Shown piece after piece: positions 1 to 7,426 of a stretch of 62,700 bases of DNA; the first letter of the stretch is position 1; each line of letters opens with the position of its first letter. The DNA is from a virus, in the IMG/VR virus record IMGVR_UViG_3300048625_000103, positions 1-62,700 of that record; one strand, given 5' to 3'. The notes beneath the pieces are model-generated. The model was given only the letters and a program-made list of their open reading frames with translations. It did not search any database and had not been told where the DNA came from. The translations under genes and the position numbers were made by a program.

Positions 1-1163
1 CGATTGACCTTGCGGCTGGGGCGGGTGGGGTGAATATTAGTAATGGGGGGAGTGTTACTGGTATTACTAGGACTGCTACTGGTTCTGGGTATACGTCTGT
101 TCCAGCTGTTGCAATTACTGCACCGACTACAGTAGGCGGTGTTCAAGCCACTGCTTCACCGAATATGTACTTGGCAACTGTAGCGGTTGCTGGAGGTGGA
201 ACCGGTTACACGGTCAATGACGTTTTGACTATTGTTGGTGGAACTTTCGGAATTGTTGCCACTCTGACAGTTTCAGCAGTATCGGCTGGTGCTATTACCG
301 CAGTTACTATTTCAGCGAATGGTTATTACTCTGCTTTGCCAAGCACTCCTGCATCTGTAACAGGCGGTACAGGTTTTGGCGCTACGTTTAATCTGCTTAC
401 TTGGGGTGTATCTGGTTTAACCATCACCAACGCAGGCTCAGGCTATGTAGAACAACCCACAGTGACTTTCTCGGGCGGTGGTGGCTCTGGTGCTGCTGCT
501 TATGCTACTGTGGGTTTGGGCGTTATTTTTAGAACCCTAAATGCTGCTTTAGATTTTTATACACCTAACGGAAAATCTGCTTTCAGGGTGCAGGACTACG
601 CAGGGTCTACGGGTGATGGGTTTTGGACTGCATTTGGCGGTAACAGCTCTCCAATTTTGCGATCAACAGGTGCGAATTCTGGTTCTATTCAGACAAGCTC
701 AGGTGTCCCGCTGCAATTCGGAACTAATAACGGTGTTGAGCAATTCCGTGTAGCCCACACAGCCTCTGCTGTGAACTACGTACAGGTTACTGGGGCGGCT
801 ACTGGTGGCAGTGCAACGATTTCCGTTCAAGGTTCTGATGCAAACCCTAACTTAAATATTGTAGGTAAAGGCACTGGCGCTGTTTTATTTACAACAAACG
901 GAAGAAATGCTTTCGCAGTTGAAGGTGGAACATCGGCGGCGTCAAACTTTATTTCGGTTGTAAACGGCGCTACTGGTGTTGCTCCTCAAATTAAAGTAAG
1001 CGGGTTTAGCACAGACCCAGACGCAGACTTGGCCCTGACAACAAAGGGTACAGGCGTCCTCCGATTCGGCTCCCTAACCACCAACGCAGACGCCCCCATC
1101 ACAGGCTACATCACCATCAAAGACAGCGGCGGCACCGTCCGCAAATTGGCTGTTATTGCTTAA
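1..1163 (+). CDS. Tail fibre / receptor-binding structural protein, C-terminal part (5' end off window)
   Basis: The frame is open from the first bases, so the gene begins outside the left edge. It is in phase with the truncated gene at 62229, and a circular join would give 544 residues. The visible part is rich in Gly, Thr and Ser. It has beta-type repeats of the form Gly-Ser-Gly-Tyr-x-x-x-Pro-x-Val, followed by fibre-shaft modules such as Gly-Lys-Gly-Thr-Gly-Ala-Val and a second copy ending Lys-Gly-Thr-Gly-Val-Leu-Arg-Phe. These are usual in phage fibres and spikes. No S74 chaperone domain is seen at its C-terminus. It leads the fibre cluster and is followed 20 nt later by a small conserved gene. 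The receptor is not identifiable. Confidence 0.8.
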   Translation, partial: IDLAAGAGGVNISNGGSVTGITRTATGSGYTSVPAVAITAPTTVGGVQATASPNMYLATVAVAGGGTGYTVNDVLTIVGGTFGIVATLTVSAVSAGAITAVTISANGYYSALPSTPASVTGGTGFGATFNLLTWGVSGLTITNAGSGYVEQPTVTFSGGGGSGAAAYATVGLGVIFRTLNAALDFYTPNGKSAFRVQDYAGSTGDGFWTAFGGNSSPILRSTGANSGSIQTSSGVPLQFGTNNGVEQFRVAHTASAVNYVQVTGAATGGSATISVQGSDANPNLNIVGKGTGAVLFTTNGRNAFAVEGGTSAASNFISVVNGATGVAPQIKVSGFSTDPDADLALTTKGTGVLRFGSLTTNADAPITGYITIKDSGGTVRKLAVIA

Positions 1164-1183
1164 CTATCCATTAAGGAAAAATC

Positions 1184-1453
1184 ATGGCTCTCATTAAATC
1201 TGTCCCTACCGAGTTTGGCGTGGACGCCACTTACTGGAACATCGGCGCGGTGCAAGAAGACTTCAAGGGCAAGGGCACTGAGGTCACGCTGTACGGCTAT
1301 GCCAGCGAAGAGGCGCGCGCGCAAGGCAAGCAGCCTTTGTCTGCGGCCAAGGTGCAGTTTGCAGGCGAAGAATATGTGGCCGGTGCTGCCCGTGGAACAC
1401 TGTACGCCATCATTGCGCAGCGGCCTGAGTTTGAGGGTGCACAACAGGTTTAA
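1184..1453 (+). CDS. Small conserved phage protein in tail-fibre cluster (89 aa)
   Basis: An 89-residue soluble protein beginning Met-Ala-Leu-Ile-Lys-Ser-Val, with AAGGAAA a few bases before the ATG. It has no membrane segment or catalytic motif that I recognise. Proteins with this opening are common next to phage tail-fibre genes, so a role as a small virion component or fibre accessory is inferred from position only. Confidence 0.75.
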   Translation: MALIKSVPTEFGVDATYWNIGAVQEDFKGKGTEVTLYGYASEEARAQGKQPLSAAKVQFAGEEYVAGAARGTLYAIIAQRPEFEGAQQV

Positions 1454-1472
1454 GTAGCGTACACTTCCTAGA

Positions 1473-2360
1473 ATGCTAGGCTACTACCCACTGGCACAAT
1501 CCCCAATAGGGGGTAGTCCAACACCAAATGCATCCAACAATCTTGGGTGGGGTGGTAGCGCATGGGGAGATAATGGCTGGGGCGGTACTCTTGCGGCAAC
1601 GGGAGTTTCCTCTTCAGAAGCCGTTGGCTCAGTCACGGCTGATCGCACGATTGCCTTATCTGGCGTAGCCGCATCCGGATTAGTCGGCACCGTCGTAGCC
1701 GTAGAGACAGAAGCTGGACTTGGAGATGTTGCATACGGCAGCACAGGTTCAGTTGGCAATAGCCGCACAATCGTACTCACAGGCGTATCAGCCGCAGGCT
1801 CAGTCGGCACAGTTACCCACAGCAAAGACCTCTCCATCTCCGGGGTGGCGGCTACCGGCTCGGTGGGCACAGTGTCTCGCGGCGCTACGTTACTTGCGCT
1901 CATTGGCGTATCAGCAGACGGCCAGATTGACTCAGTTGGGGTAGACCGCGACAAGACGATCACAGGGGATTCGGCCGCAGGTTTGGTAGGAACCGTTTCA
2001 GGCGTAACGCAAGTTGATGTTTCCGGCGTATGGGCTCAGGGAATTGCGGATCGCGTTATTGTTCCGTTGCCATCCAACCAAGCGCTTGGATCTGTAGGAA
2101 CAGTCGTTAAAGAGGTTCTGATTTCGCTCACCGGAGTGGCATCTTCAGGAGCGGTAGAAAGCTTAGATAAAGCACCGCGTACACTTGCTATATCTGGATT
2201 GCAAGCACAAGGCGAAGTAGGTAGCGTAATTGCTGTTTACTGGAAGCAAATTGATGACAACCAGACACCAAACTGGCAAAATGTCAACAACACACAAACG
2301 GTTACGTGGACAGACGTTAACACGACGCAGAACACGGACTGGGTAGAAGTAACCACTTGA
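1473..2360 (+). CDS. Repetitive beta-rich tail protein (295 aa)
   Basis: After a Gly/Trp-rich N-terminus (residues about 20-40, Gly-Trp-Gly-Gly-type), the chain is built from about eight imperfect repeats of 20-25 residues centred on Leu-Ser-Gly-Val-Ala-Ala-Ser-Gly-x-Val-Gly-Thr-Val. The last 40 residues switch to a Trp/Asn/Thr-rich repeat (Trp-x-x-Val-Asn-x-Thr-Gln). This composition fits an elongated beta-structured fibre or whisker. It sits between a fibre gene and an S74-type fibre gene. No enzyme motif is seen. Function beyond virion appendage is unknown. Confidence 0.65.
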   Translation: MLGYYPLAQSPIGGSPTPNASNNLGWGGSAWGDNGWGGTLAATGVSSSEAVGSVTADRTIALSGVAASGLVGTVVAVETEAGLGDVAYGSTGSVGNSRTIVLTGVSAAGSVGTVTHSKDLSISGVAATGSVGTVSRGATLLALIGVSADGQIDSVGVDRDKTITGDSAAGLVGTVSGVTQVDVSGVWAQGIADRVIVPLPSNQALGSVGTVVKEVLISLTGVASSGAVESLDKAPRTLAISGLQAQGEVGSVIAVYWKQIDDNQTPNWQNVNNTQTVTWTDVNTTQNTDWVEVTT

Positions 2361-2367
2361 GGTAAAT

Positions 2368-4194
2368 ATGACAACAGCAGCAACATCACTCTTAGGTCTC
2401 GCGCTTCCGGTAACGGGCGAGTTGAATGGCACTTGGGGCGATACGGTCAACAACTCCATCACATCCCTGCTGGACTCAGCGATTGCTGGTACAACCACAA
2501 TCAGTACCGACGGCGACGTCACACTGACGACCACAACACTGGCCGCCAACCAAGCTCGTGAAGCGATTCTGTTGTTCTCTGGCGCACGCACAGCACAGCG
2601 TACAGTTACCGCTCCTGCCCAATCCAAACTGTACACAGTCATCAACGCAACCACTGGCGGCTTCGCGGTCAAGTTGGTAGGTGCAGGTCCAACAACAGGT
2701 TTGACTATCCCTGCTGGCGCAAGCGCTTTAGTGGCGTGGAACGGCTCGGACTTCGTTGAGATCGGCGCGACTACGATTAACAGCCTGACCGTCAGCGGGA
2801 ACTTGTCTGTTGGTGGAACCACCCTGCTGACCGGCGTAGCAACTTTGACTGCAAACCCCGTGCTTAATGGCGGCACAGCCAACGGTGTAGCCTATCTCAA
2901 CGGCTCCAAAGTCCTGACCACCGGGTCTACGCTGACGTTTGATGGGACTAACTTTGGGGTAGGAATCTCCCCTGTGTCTTCTTACAGAGCGGCTGTTAAC
3001 GGAGATTATTGGCAGGGCAACGGCGCTGGCGCAGTAATCGGCACCCTCATAAACAATGGGGGCTGGTATGAGCTTGCAGGAGCTATCAACGTCACTGGCC
3101 TGCAATTCGCACACGCCACTATCCAGCGCTGGATGTTGGGCGGCTCCGAACAAATGCGCCTAACCAGCACAGGTCTGGGTATTGGGACGAGTTCGCCGCA
3201 ACGCAAATTGCACGTTAACGCAACGCCCGGAGCTACTTACGGCGATGTTGCACGCTTTGAATCAAACGGCGCTGCTGGCCCTGTCACTTTGAGTTTTGGT
3301 GATTCTGGCACTTCTTCTGCACTACCGACAATTGGTGGCAATGGTAACGATTTGGTGTTTGGCACTGGCGCTGCTACTCAAATGCGCCTTACCCTCGCAG
3401 GCAACCTAGGCTTGGGTGTTACTCCTAGTGCTTGGAATGCGTACAAGCATATTGATGTTGGCGCATTTAATGGCATTTATGGTGACAATAATTCTGCTTT
3501 TAATCGTGAAATTGGGTTGTACACAAACGCCTATTACAGCAGTGGGTGGAAATACGCAGTTACCGGAAGCGCCGCAAACTGGTTTGTAGCCTATAACGGC
3601 ACATACGCTTGGAACACCGCCCCCTCCGGCACAGCAGGAAACGCCATCACTTTCACTCAGGCTATGACGCTTGATGCTAGTGGGAATTTGTTGGCGGGGG
3701 ACACTTCTAATGTGTTTGACAGCACTGTACGACTTTATGCAAAATCGTCAGGCTTTGCTGCATTTTTCCGCACTACAGCTTCATCAGGTTACTCAGCAGC
3801 GGCTTTCAGTAGGGACGGCAACGATGGAAACGTTTGCCAATTTTATCGTGTTTATAACGGTTCTGCGGTAGGTTCAATTTCGGTTACAGCGTCGGCTACA
3901 GCATACAACACAAGCTCCGATTACCGCCTCAAAGACATCACAGGCCCAATCACAACCTCTGGCGCTTACATTGACAGCTTGAACCCCGTTGAAGGCACAT
4001 GGAAAGCTGATGGCTCTACCTTTGTTGGTTTAATTGCGCACGAAGCACAAGAAGCCTCACGCACTCAGGTAGCTACAGGCGTCAAAGATGGTGCAGAAAT
4101 GCAAGGCATGGATTACTCTAGTGCTGAAATCATTGCCAACCTGATTGCTGAAATCCAATCACTCCGTAAACGCCTCGCAGCAGCAGGTATCTAA
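2368..4194 (+). CDS. Tail fibre with C-terminal S74 intramolecular chaperone domain
   Basis: A 608-residue protein. The N-terminal 150 residues resemble a fibre attachment region (Thr/Ser/Gly-rich). The middle is a shaft with repeats of the type Leu-Gly-Val-Thr-Pro-Ser-Ala-Trp-Asn-Ala and Gly-Ile-Gly-Thr-Ser-Ser-Pro. The C-terminal ~95 residues match the peptidase S74 chaperone: Ser-Ser-Asp-Tyr-Arg-Leu-Lys places Ser517 five residues before Lys522, the spacing of the Ser/Lys self-cleavage pair in endosialidase-type domains. It then reads Gly-Leu-Ile-Ala-His-Glu-Ala-Gln-Glu and ends in a coiled coil. Such domains trimerise the fibre and are then released. Starts 8 nt after the previous gene, with GAGGTAA as ribosome site. 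Confidence 0.88.
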   Translation: MTTAATSLLGLALPVTGELNGTWGDTVNNSITSLLDSAIAGTTTISTDGDVTLTTTTLAANQAREAILLFSGARTAQRTVTAPAQSKLYTVINATTGGFAVKLVGAGPTTGLTIPAGASALVAWNGSDFVEIGATTINSLTVSGNLSVGGTTLLTGVATLTANPVLNGGTANGVAYLNGSKVLTTGSTLTFDGTNFGVGISPVSSYRAAVNGDYWQGNGAGAVIGTLINNGGWYELAGAINVTGLQFAHATIQRWMLGGSEQMRLTSTGLGIGTSSPQRKLHVNATPGATYGDVARFESNGAAGPVTLSFGDSGTSSALPTIGGNGNDLVFGTGAATQMRLTLAGNLGLGVTPSAWNAYKHIDVGAFNGIYGDNNSAFNREIGLYTNAYYSSGWKYAVTGSAANWFVAYNGTYAWNTAPSGTAGNAITFTQAMTLDASGNLLAGDTSNVFDSTVRLYAKSSGFAAFFRTTASSGYSAAAFSRDGNDGNVCQFYRVYNGSAVGSISVTASATAYNTSSDYRLKDITGPITTSGAYIDSLNPVEGTWKADGSTFVGLIAHEAQEASRTQVATGVKDGAEMQGMDYSSAEIIANLIAEIQSLRKRLAAAGI

Positions 4195-4212
4195 CCCAAA
4201 GGAAAAATCAAC

Positions 4213-4521
4213 ATGACAACTCAATTCAACTGGTCTGTACCAATGATGGATCGCCTCACTTCTGACGGCTTTGTTTGCACAGTCCATTACAACGTCACAG
4301 CCACGGATGACACCTTCAGCGCCAGCACCTACGGCACTATCGGCTACACCCAACAGCCTGATGAGACCTACACACCCTGCGCTGATCTGACTCAAGAACA
4401 AGTCGTTGGTTGGGTGCAAACCTCGCTTGGCAAAGACACCGTGGAAGCCAGCCTGCAAAACCAAATTGACTTGCAAAAGAACCCCGTGCAGGCAGCGGGT
4501 GTGCCTTGGTTAACGGTGTAA
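4213..4521 (+). CDS. Conserved phage protein downstream of tail fibre (102 aa)
   Basis: A 102-residue soluble protein with a beta-type N-terminal half (Gly-Phe-Val-Cys-Thr-Val-His-Tyr-Asn-Val-Thr-Ala) and a helical C-terminal half containing Val-Val-Gly-Trp-Val-Gln-Thr-Ser-Leu-Gly-Lys. It ends with Gln-Lys-Asn-Pro-Val-Gln-Ala-Ala-Gly-Val-Pro-Trp. Proteins of this layout occur beside fibres and lysis genes in marine and freshwater podoviruses. Their role is unknown. A short degenerate copy of its 3' end lies at 5205-5276. Confidence 0.75.
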   Translation: MTTQFNWSVPMMDRLTSDGFVCTVHYNVTATDDTFSASTYGTIGYTQQPDETYTPCADLTQEQVVGWVQTSLGKDTVEASLQNQIDLQKNPVQAAGVPWLTV

Positions 4522-4533
4522 GAAGCAAAAAAA

Positions 4534-4887
4534 ATGATAGACATTTCACAGTACACGTTAAATAAAATACTACTAGCGATCGGGGCGTTGGCTGGTGTTT
4601 CCATTATGAATGTGATGTGGCAACCGAAGTTTATTAAGCATAAAGGGGTTATCGCGGCGGCTATGATTTCCACAGCAATTGCAATTACGCTGGCACTGAC
4701 TGCGGGTGGCGCATTGCTAATTTGGTTGGGCGTTGACCAAGCCAAAGCCGATCTTGTTTTGTTTGTTGGCGTTGCCATCGGAGCGCTATCACCGTTCGCC
4801 CTGAACTCTCTGCGTAACTTCTTCGAAAAATACGAAGAAAAAGACATTATTGAACTCAAAGATGTTGTTAAAGGCATCAAAAAATGA
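4534..4887 (+). CDS. Small membrane protein, possible holin (117 aa)
   Basis: Three hydrophobic segments are visible (about residues 10-28, 38-62 and 73-95), followed by a charged C-terminal tail (Glu-Lys-Tyr-Glu-Glu-Lys-Asp). This is the layout of class I holins. It lies upstream of another membrane gene with a 4-nt overlap and 2 kb before the endolysin, which supports a lysis role. The gene at 6402 is a stronger holin candidate, so this one could be an antiholin or an unrelated membrane protein. Confidence 0.65.
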   Translation: MIDISQYTLNKILLAIGALAGVSIMNVMWQPKFIKHKGVIAAAMISTAIAITLALTAGGALLIWLGVDQAKADLVLFVGVAIGALSPFALNSLRNFFEKYEEKDIIELKDVVKGIKK

Positions 4888-5174
4888 GCACGTTAATGGT
4901 TGAGTTTTGGTTGTTGGTGGTTATGGCGTTTAGCTTAATTGCGCTGGCAATTGCAACGGTATTGATCTACAGCCCGTACTGGCAGATTCGAGACAAACCT
5001 TTTCGAGTTGGGTTTCTGCTACTGTGTCTAGGGCTTGGAGTCCAGACGTTTAGGTCGCTTCACTTCTTGCAATTTAACAGCTACCCTGTTGACTTTTACT
5101 TTCCGACGTGGATTGTCAAAGACGCAGGATTTTGCCTCATCGTTTACTCTGAGTTTAAGAAATCTCAAAAATGA
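4884..5174 (+). CDS. Small membrane protein (96 aa)
   Basis: Overlaps the preceding membrane gene by 4 nt (ATGA) and is probably translated with it. Two clear hydrophobic helices (about residues 7-28 and 42-60) and a weaker third near residues 72-90 are seen. The C-terminus is basic. It could be a holin partner. No family was recognised. Confidence 0.6.
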   Translation: MSTLMVEFWLLVVMAFSLIALAIATVLIYSPYWQIRDKPFRVGFLLLCLGLGVQTFRSLHFLQFNSYPVDFYFPTWIVKDAGFCLIVYSEFKKSQK

Positions 5175-5204
5175 AAACTATCAAAATTATTTTGAAGAAC
5201 TAAC

Positions 5205-5276
5205 ATGGCAATCATTCAGCATGATCTGCAAAAGAACCCCGTGCAAGCAACGGGAACACCTTGGGTTCAGGCATAA
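5205..5276 (+). pseudogene. Degenerate 23-codon copy of the 3' end of the gene at 4213
   Basis: A 23-codon frame whose residues Asp-Leu-Gln-Lys-Asn-Pro-Val-Gln-Ala-Thr-Gly-Thr-Pro-Trp repeat the last residues of the 102-aa protein at 4213-4521. The nucleotides agree over CTGCAAAAGAACCCCGTGCA and beyond. It looks like a remnant of a duplicated or recombined gene, or a truncated relative lacking the N-terminal ~80 residues. Confidence 0.6.
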
Positions 5277-5327
5277 TATTCATCGGTTATTGCTGCTGCC
5301 AACTCAGTGGCTACATGAAAGTAAAAG

Positions 5328-5495
5328 ATGAACGAACCTGAAATCACACTTACCCTGCTAACGCAAGAAGCTATTGCCGTTGCCAATATTGTTGGCCAGC
5401 TGCCAACAAGCTCAAACGCATATCCGCTCTTCATGAAACTGAAGTCTCAGATTGATGCGCAATTGCCAAAGCAGGACGCCACTCCAGCGGAGTAA
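5328..5495 (+). CDS. Small conserved protein (55 aa)
   Basis: A 55-residue acidic/helical protein beginning Met-Asn-Glu-Pro-Glu-Ile-Thr-Leu-Thr-Leu. It carries Gln-Leu-Pro-Thr-Ser-Ser-Asn-Ala-Tyr-Pro-Leu and ends Ala-Thr-Pro-Ala-Glu. GTAAAAG precedes the ATG weakly. It has no membrane segment. Position inside the lysis cluster is the only clue to its role. Confidence 0.6.
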   Translation: MNEPEITLTLLTQEAIAVANIVGQLPTSSNAYPLFMKLKSQIDAQLPKQDATPAE

Positions 5496-5498
5496 ATC

Positions 5499-6245
5499 AT
5501 TGATCCAATCAGCCTTTTGATGCTAGCTCAGTCCGCAGTTGCTGCGATACGCACAGGCTGCCAAATGCTCAGCGAAGGGAAGGCTGATCTCGACAAGTTT
5601 AAAAAGACTGTTGAAAAAGGTGTTGGGGATGCAAAAGCAATTTACAAAGAGGCAAGAGGGCTTTGGTCTTGGCTAAAGGGACTGTTTGCTAAAAAGGCAT
5701 CGAACCAAAACTCTTTGGTTCCCCCTGAAAAACAACTCGACGACATCAATGTCGCCGACATAACCAAAAGTACTAAGAAAGCAAAGCGTCCACCTGACCC
5801 GGAGCTGACTTACGAAGAGTTTCAAGCGCAGTCCGTACATGAGATCTGCGAAAATATGAAGGTCTACTTTGAGGCCATCCGCGCATTAAAGGCGCATTGT
5901 CGTGAGCTCGAGCATGATTCGGCTACGACGGATAAAGTGGCATCAAGTGCCATTGATAGGATAGAGATCGAATGGCAGCTCAAACAGCTGTCAACACAAG
6001 TTAGAGAGGCCATGGTGTACACGCCTGAGCACTTGGGTCTTCAGGATTTGTACGCGCGCTTCCTTGCAATGTATGAACAGATTCTTGATGAGCAGGAATT
6101 TGCCCGTGATGTGAAAGCCAAGAAAGATCGAGATAACGCATGGCGACACGAGCACCGCAAAGAAATCCTAATTTACAAGCTGGTGTACGCAGTAGCGGTG
6201 ATAATCGGTCTACTGGAACTGATTGGGCTGTATTTAACTCTATGA
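5499..6245 (+). CDS. C-terminally membrane-anchored protein of lysis cluster, probable ATT start
   Basis: The frame opens right after the previous stop. The first ATG is at 5520 and has no ribosome site. An in-frame ATT at 5499 follows GGAG with a 6-nt spacer and gives Met-Asp-Pro-Ile-Ser-Leu, so I prefer that start. The N-terminal half is helical (Ala-Ile-Arg-Thr-Gly-Cys, Lys-Lys-Thr-Val-Glu-Lys, Trp-Ser-Trp-Leu-Lys). The middle is a long charged helix region. One C-terminal membrane helix spans about residues 227-247. One of the dispersed 20-bp hairpins (5702-5721) lies inside the coding region. Its position between membrane genes and holin suggests an envelope role. Family not identified. 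Confidence 0.75.
   Translation: MDPISLLMLAQSAVAAIRTGCQMLSEGKADLDKFKKTVEKGVGDAKAIYKEARGLWSWLKGLFAKKASNQNSLVPPEKQLDDINVADITKSTKKAKRPPDPELTYEEFQAQSVHEICENMKVYFEAIRALKAHCRELEHDSATTDKVASSAIDRIEIEWQLKQLSTQVREAMVYTPEHLGLQDLYARFLAMYEQILDEQEFARDVKAKKDRDNAWRHEHRKEILIYKLVYAVAVIIGLLELIGLYLTL
5702..5721 (+). repeat. Dispersed 20-bp hairpin, copy A (class 2)
   Basis: GAACCAAAACTCTTTGGTTC: 8-bp perfect stem with a 4-nt loop, inside the coding sequence of 5499-6245. It is the exact reverse complement of copy E at 59959-59978 and a loop variant of copies B, C and D. Confidence 0.85.
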
Positions 6246-6409
6246 AAGAATTTTGGTTTTGGGTAATCATCGTCACGCTTATCATCATTGGGTTGATGGG
6301 ATTGTCGTTTTTAACCGTGTACCAAACCAAGCAGTTGAAAAAGACCGAAGCTATTTTGCTAAGGGCCGAAGAGCGTGAACGTAAACTCGAAAGGAAGAAG
6401 GATGAATAA
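6242..6409 (+). CDS. Single-pass membrane protein with charged coiled tail, i-spanin-like candidate (55 aa)
   Basis: The ATG overlaps the previous stop (ATGA). One strong N-terminal membrane helix (residues about 5-24) is followed by a Lys/Glu/Arg-rich helical tail (Arg-Ala-Glu-Glu-Arg-Glu-Arg-Lys-Leu-Glu). N-terminal anchor plus charged helix within a holin/endolysin cluster is the pattern of an inner-membrane spanin, but the tail is short and no outer-membrane partner was recognised. Confidence 0.55.
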   Translation: MKEFWFWVIIVTLIIIGLMGLSFLTVYQTKQLKKTEAILLRAEERERKLERKKDE

Positions 6410-6863
6410 CCTGTTCAATCTACTCAAAGACATCGCGCCGACATTGGCGACGGCCGTTGCAGGCCCGTTTGGTGGTGCCGCCGTTAGCGCTCTGGCCGCT
6501 AAGTTTGGCGTGTCTGACAGCGTTGAGGCGGTGGCAAAAGCCATTTCTGGCGATCCTGCGGCCGCAGCAAAGTTGCAAGAGCTAGAGTTGGAATACGCAA
6601 AACTCGACGCCGCTGACCGTGACTCTGCACGTAGAAATGAAGTTGCTTTGGCAACCAGCGAACAAGTACCCGTACTGAACAAATCGGTGACGCCTGTACT
6701 CGCCATCATCATCGTGTTGGCTTGGGGGTTTATCCAGTACCACTTGCTGACGCATGTTGTGGCTACCGAGATGCGCGAGATCATCATTCGCGTGTTGGGT
6801 ACGCTTGATGGTGCATTGGTCATGGTTTTGTCCTATTACTTTGGCGCGAGCCATAAACACTGA
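6402..6863 (+). CDS. 3TM-type holin (GTA_holin_3TM-like, 153 aa)
   Basis: The start at 6402 is chosen for its strong site (AAGGAAGAAGG) and overlap with the upstream stop. The N-terminal region is amphipathic and Ala/Gly-rich, then comes Asp-Pro-Ala-Ala-Ala-Ala-Lys-Leu-Gln-Glu-Leu-Glu, the conserved stretch of the 3TM holin family. Two C-terminal hydrophobic helices follow (about residues 96-116 and 129-147). In lytic phages such proteins permeabilise the inner membrane to release the endolysin, which is the next gene, 7 nt downstream. Confidence 0.8.
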   Translation: MNNLFNLLKDIAPTLATAVAGPFGGAAVSALAAKFGVSDSVEAVAKAISGDPAAAAKLQELELEYAKLDAADRDSARRNEVALATSEQVPVLNKSVTPVLAIIIVLAWGFIQYHLLTHVVATEMREIIIRVLGTLDGALVMVLSYYFGASHKH

Positions 6864-6870
6864 GACTTTT

Positions 6871-7395
6871 ATGCACAACAACTTTGACTTTGCTTTTGAA
6901 CGTGTCATCCAATCGGAAGGCGGCTATGTAAATGACCCTCATGACGCAGGTGGCGAAACTAATCTGGGGGTCACTAAGGCTGCTTGGAGCGCTTATATTG
7001 GCCGGGCTATTCAGGATGGTGAGATGAAGGCTTTGACGGTTGACGCAGTCAAGCCGTTCTACAAAAAAATGTATTGGGACAAGATGCACTGCGATGATTT
7101 ACCAAAAGGTCTTGACTACGCAGCGTTTGACTTTGCGGTGAATGCCGGTGTTGGCCAGTCCTCCAAATTTATTCAGCGCTGCGTAGGCGCAAAGGATGAC
7201 GGATCGATTGGGCCTGCAACGATGGCTGCTGTTGCAAAGGCTGACCCTCGGATGCTACTGCTTGGGTTTGCCAATCAGAAAGTGCTGTTCTACCGCAGTC
7301 TGGTCGAGAAGAACGCTACACAAGAAAAGTTCCTCAAAGGATGGTTGGCACGAGCTTCGGATGTTGAAAGCAAAGCCATGACAATGCTTGCTTGA
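6871..7395 (+). CDS. Endolysin, glycosyl hydrolase family 108 muramidase
   Basis: A 174-residue enzyme. Residues about 5-90 match the GH108 domain, with Ser-Glu-Gly-Gly-Tyr-Val-Asn-Asp-Pro and Gly-Gly-Glu-Thr-Asn-Leu-Gly-Val-Thr. Glu16 is the expected catalytic acid. The C-terminal part has the peptidoglycan-binding signature Asp-Gly-Ser-Ile-Gly-Pro-Ala-Thr. No signal peptide is seen, consistent with holin-dependent export. Family members cut the MurNAc-GlcNAc glycan backbone. It follows directly on the 3TM holin gene, giving a compact lysis pair. The start was chosen where the domain begins; ACTTTT precedes the ATG, so the ribosome site is weak. Confidence 0.9.
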   Translation: MHNNFDFAFERVIQSEGGYVNDPHDAGGETNLGVTKAAWSAYIGRAIQDGEMKALTVDAVKPFYKKMYWDKMHCDDLPKGLDYAAFDFAVNAGVGQSSKFIQRCVGAKDDGSIGPATMAAVAKADPRMLLLGFANQKVLFYRSLVEKNATQEKFLKGWLARASDVESKAMTMLA

Positions 7396-7426
7396 TCTTC
7401 ACACCACTTGATGGGAAAATGTCGCC

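Noticed and set aside
1484-1963. Minus-strand open frame of 159 codons over the repeat protein
   Set aside because: Mirror of a repetitive gene; no start signal and neighbours are all plus strand.
2812-2823. Short perfect palindrome GGTGGAACCACC in the fibre gene
   Set aside because: It is inside a coding region, occurs once and is explained by Gly-Gly-Thr-Thr codons.
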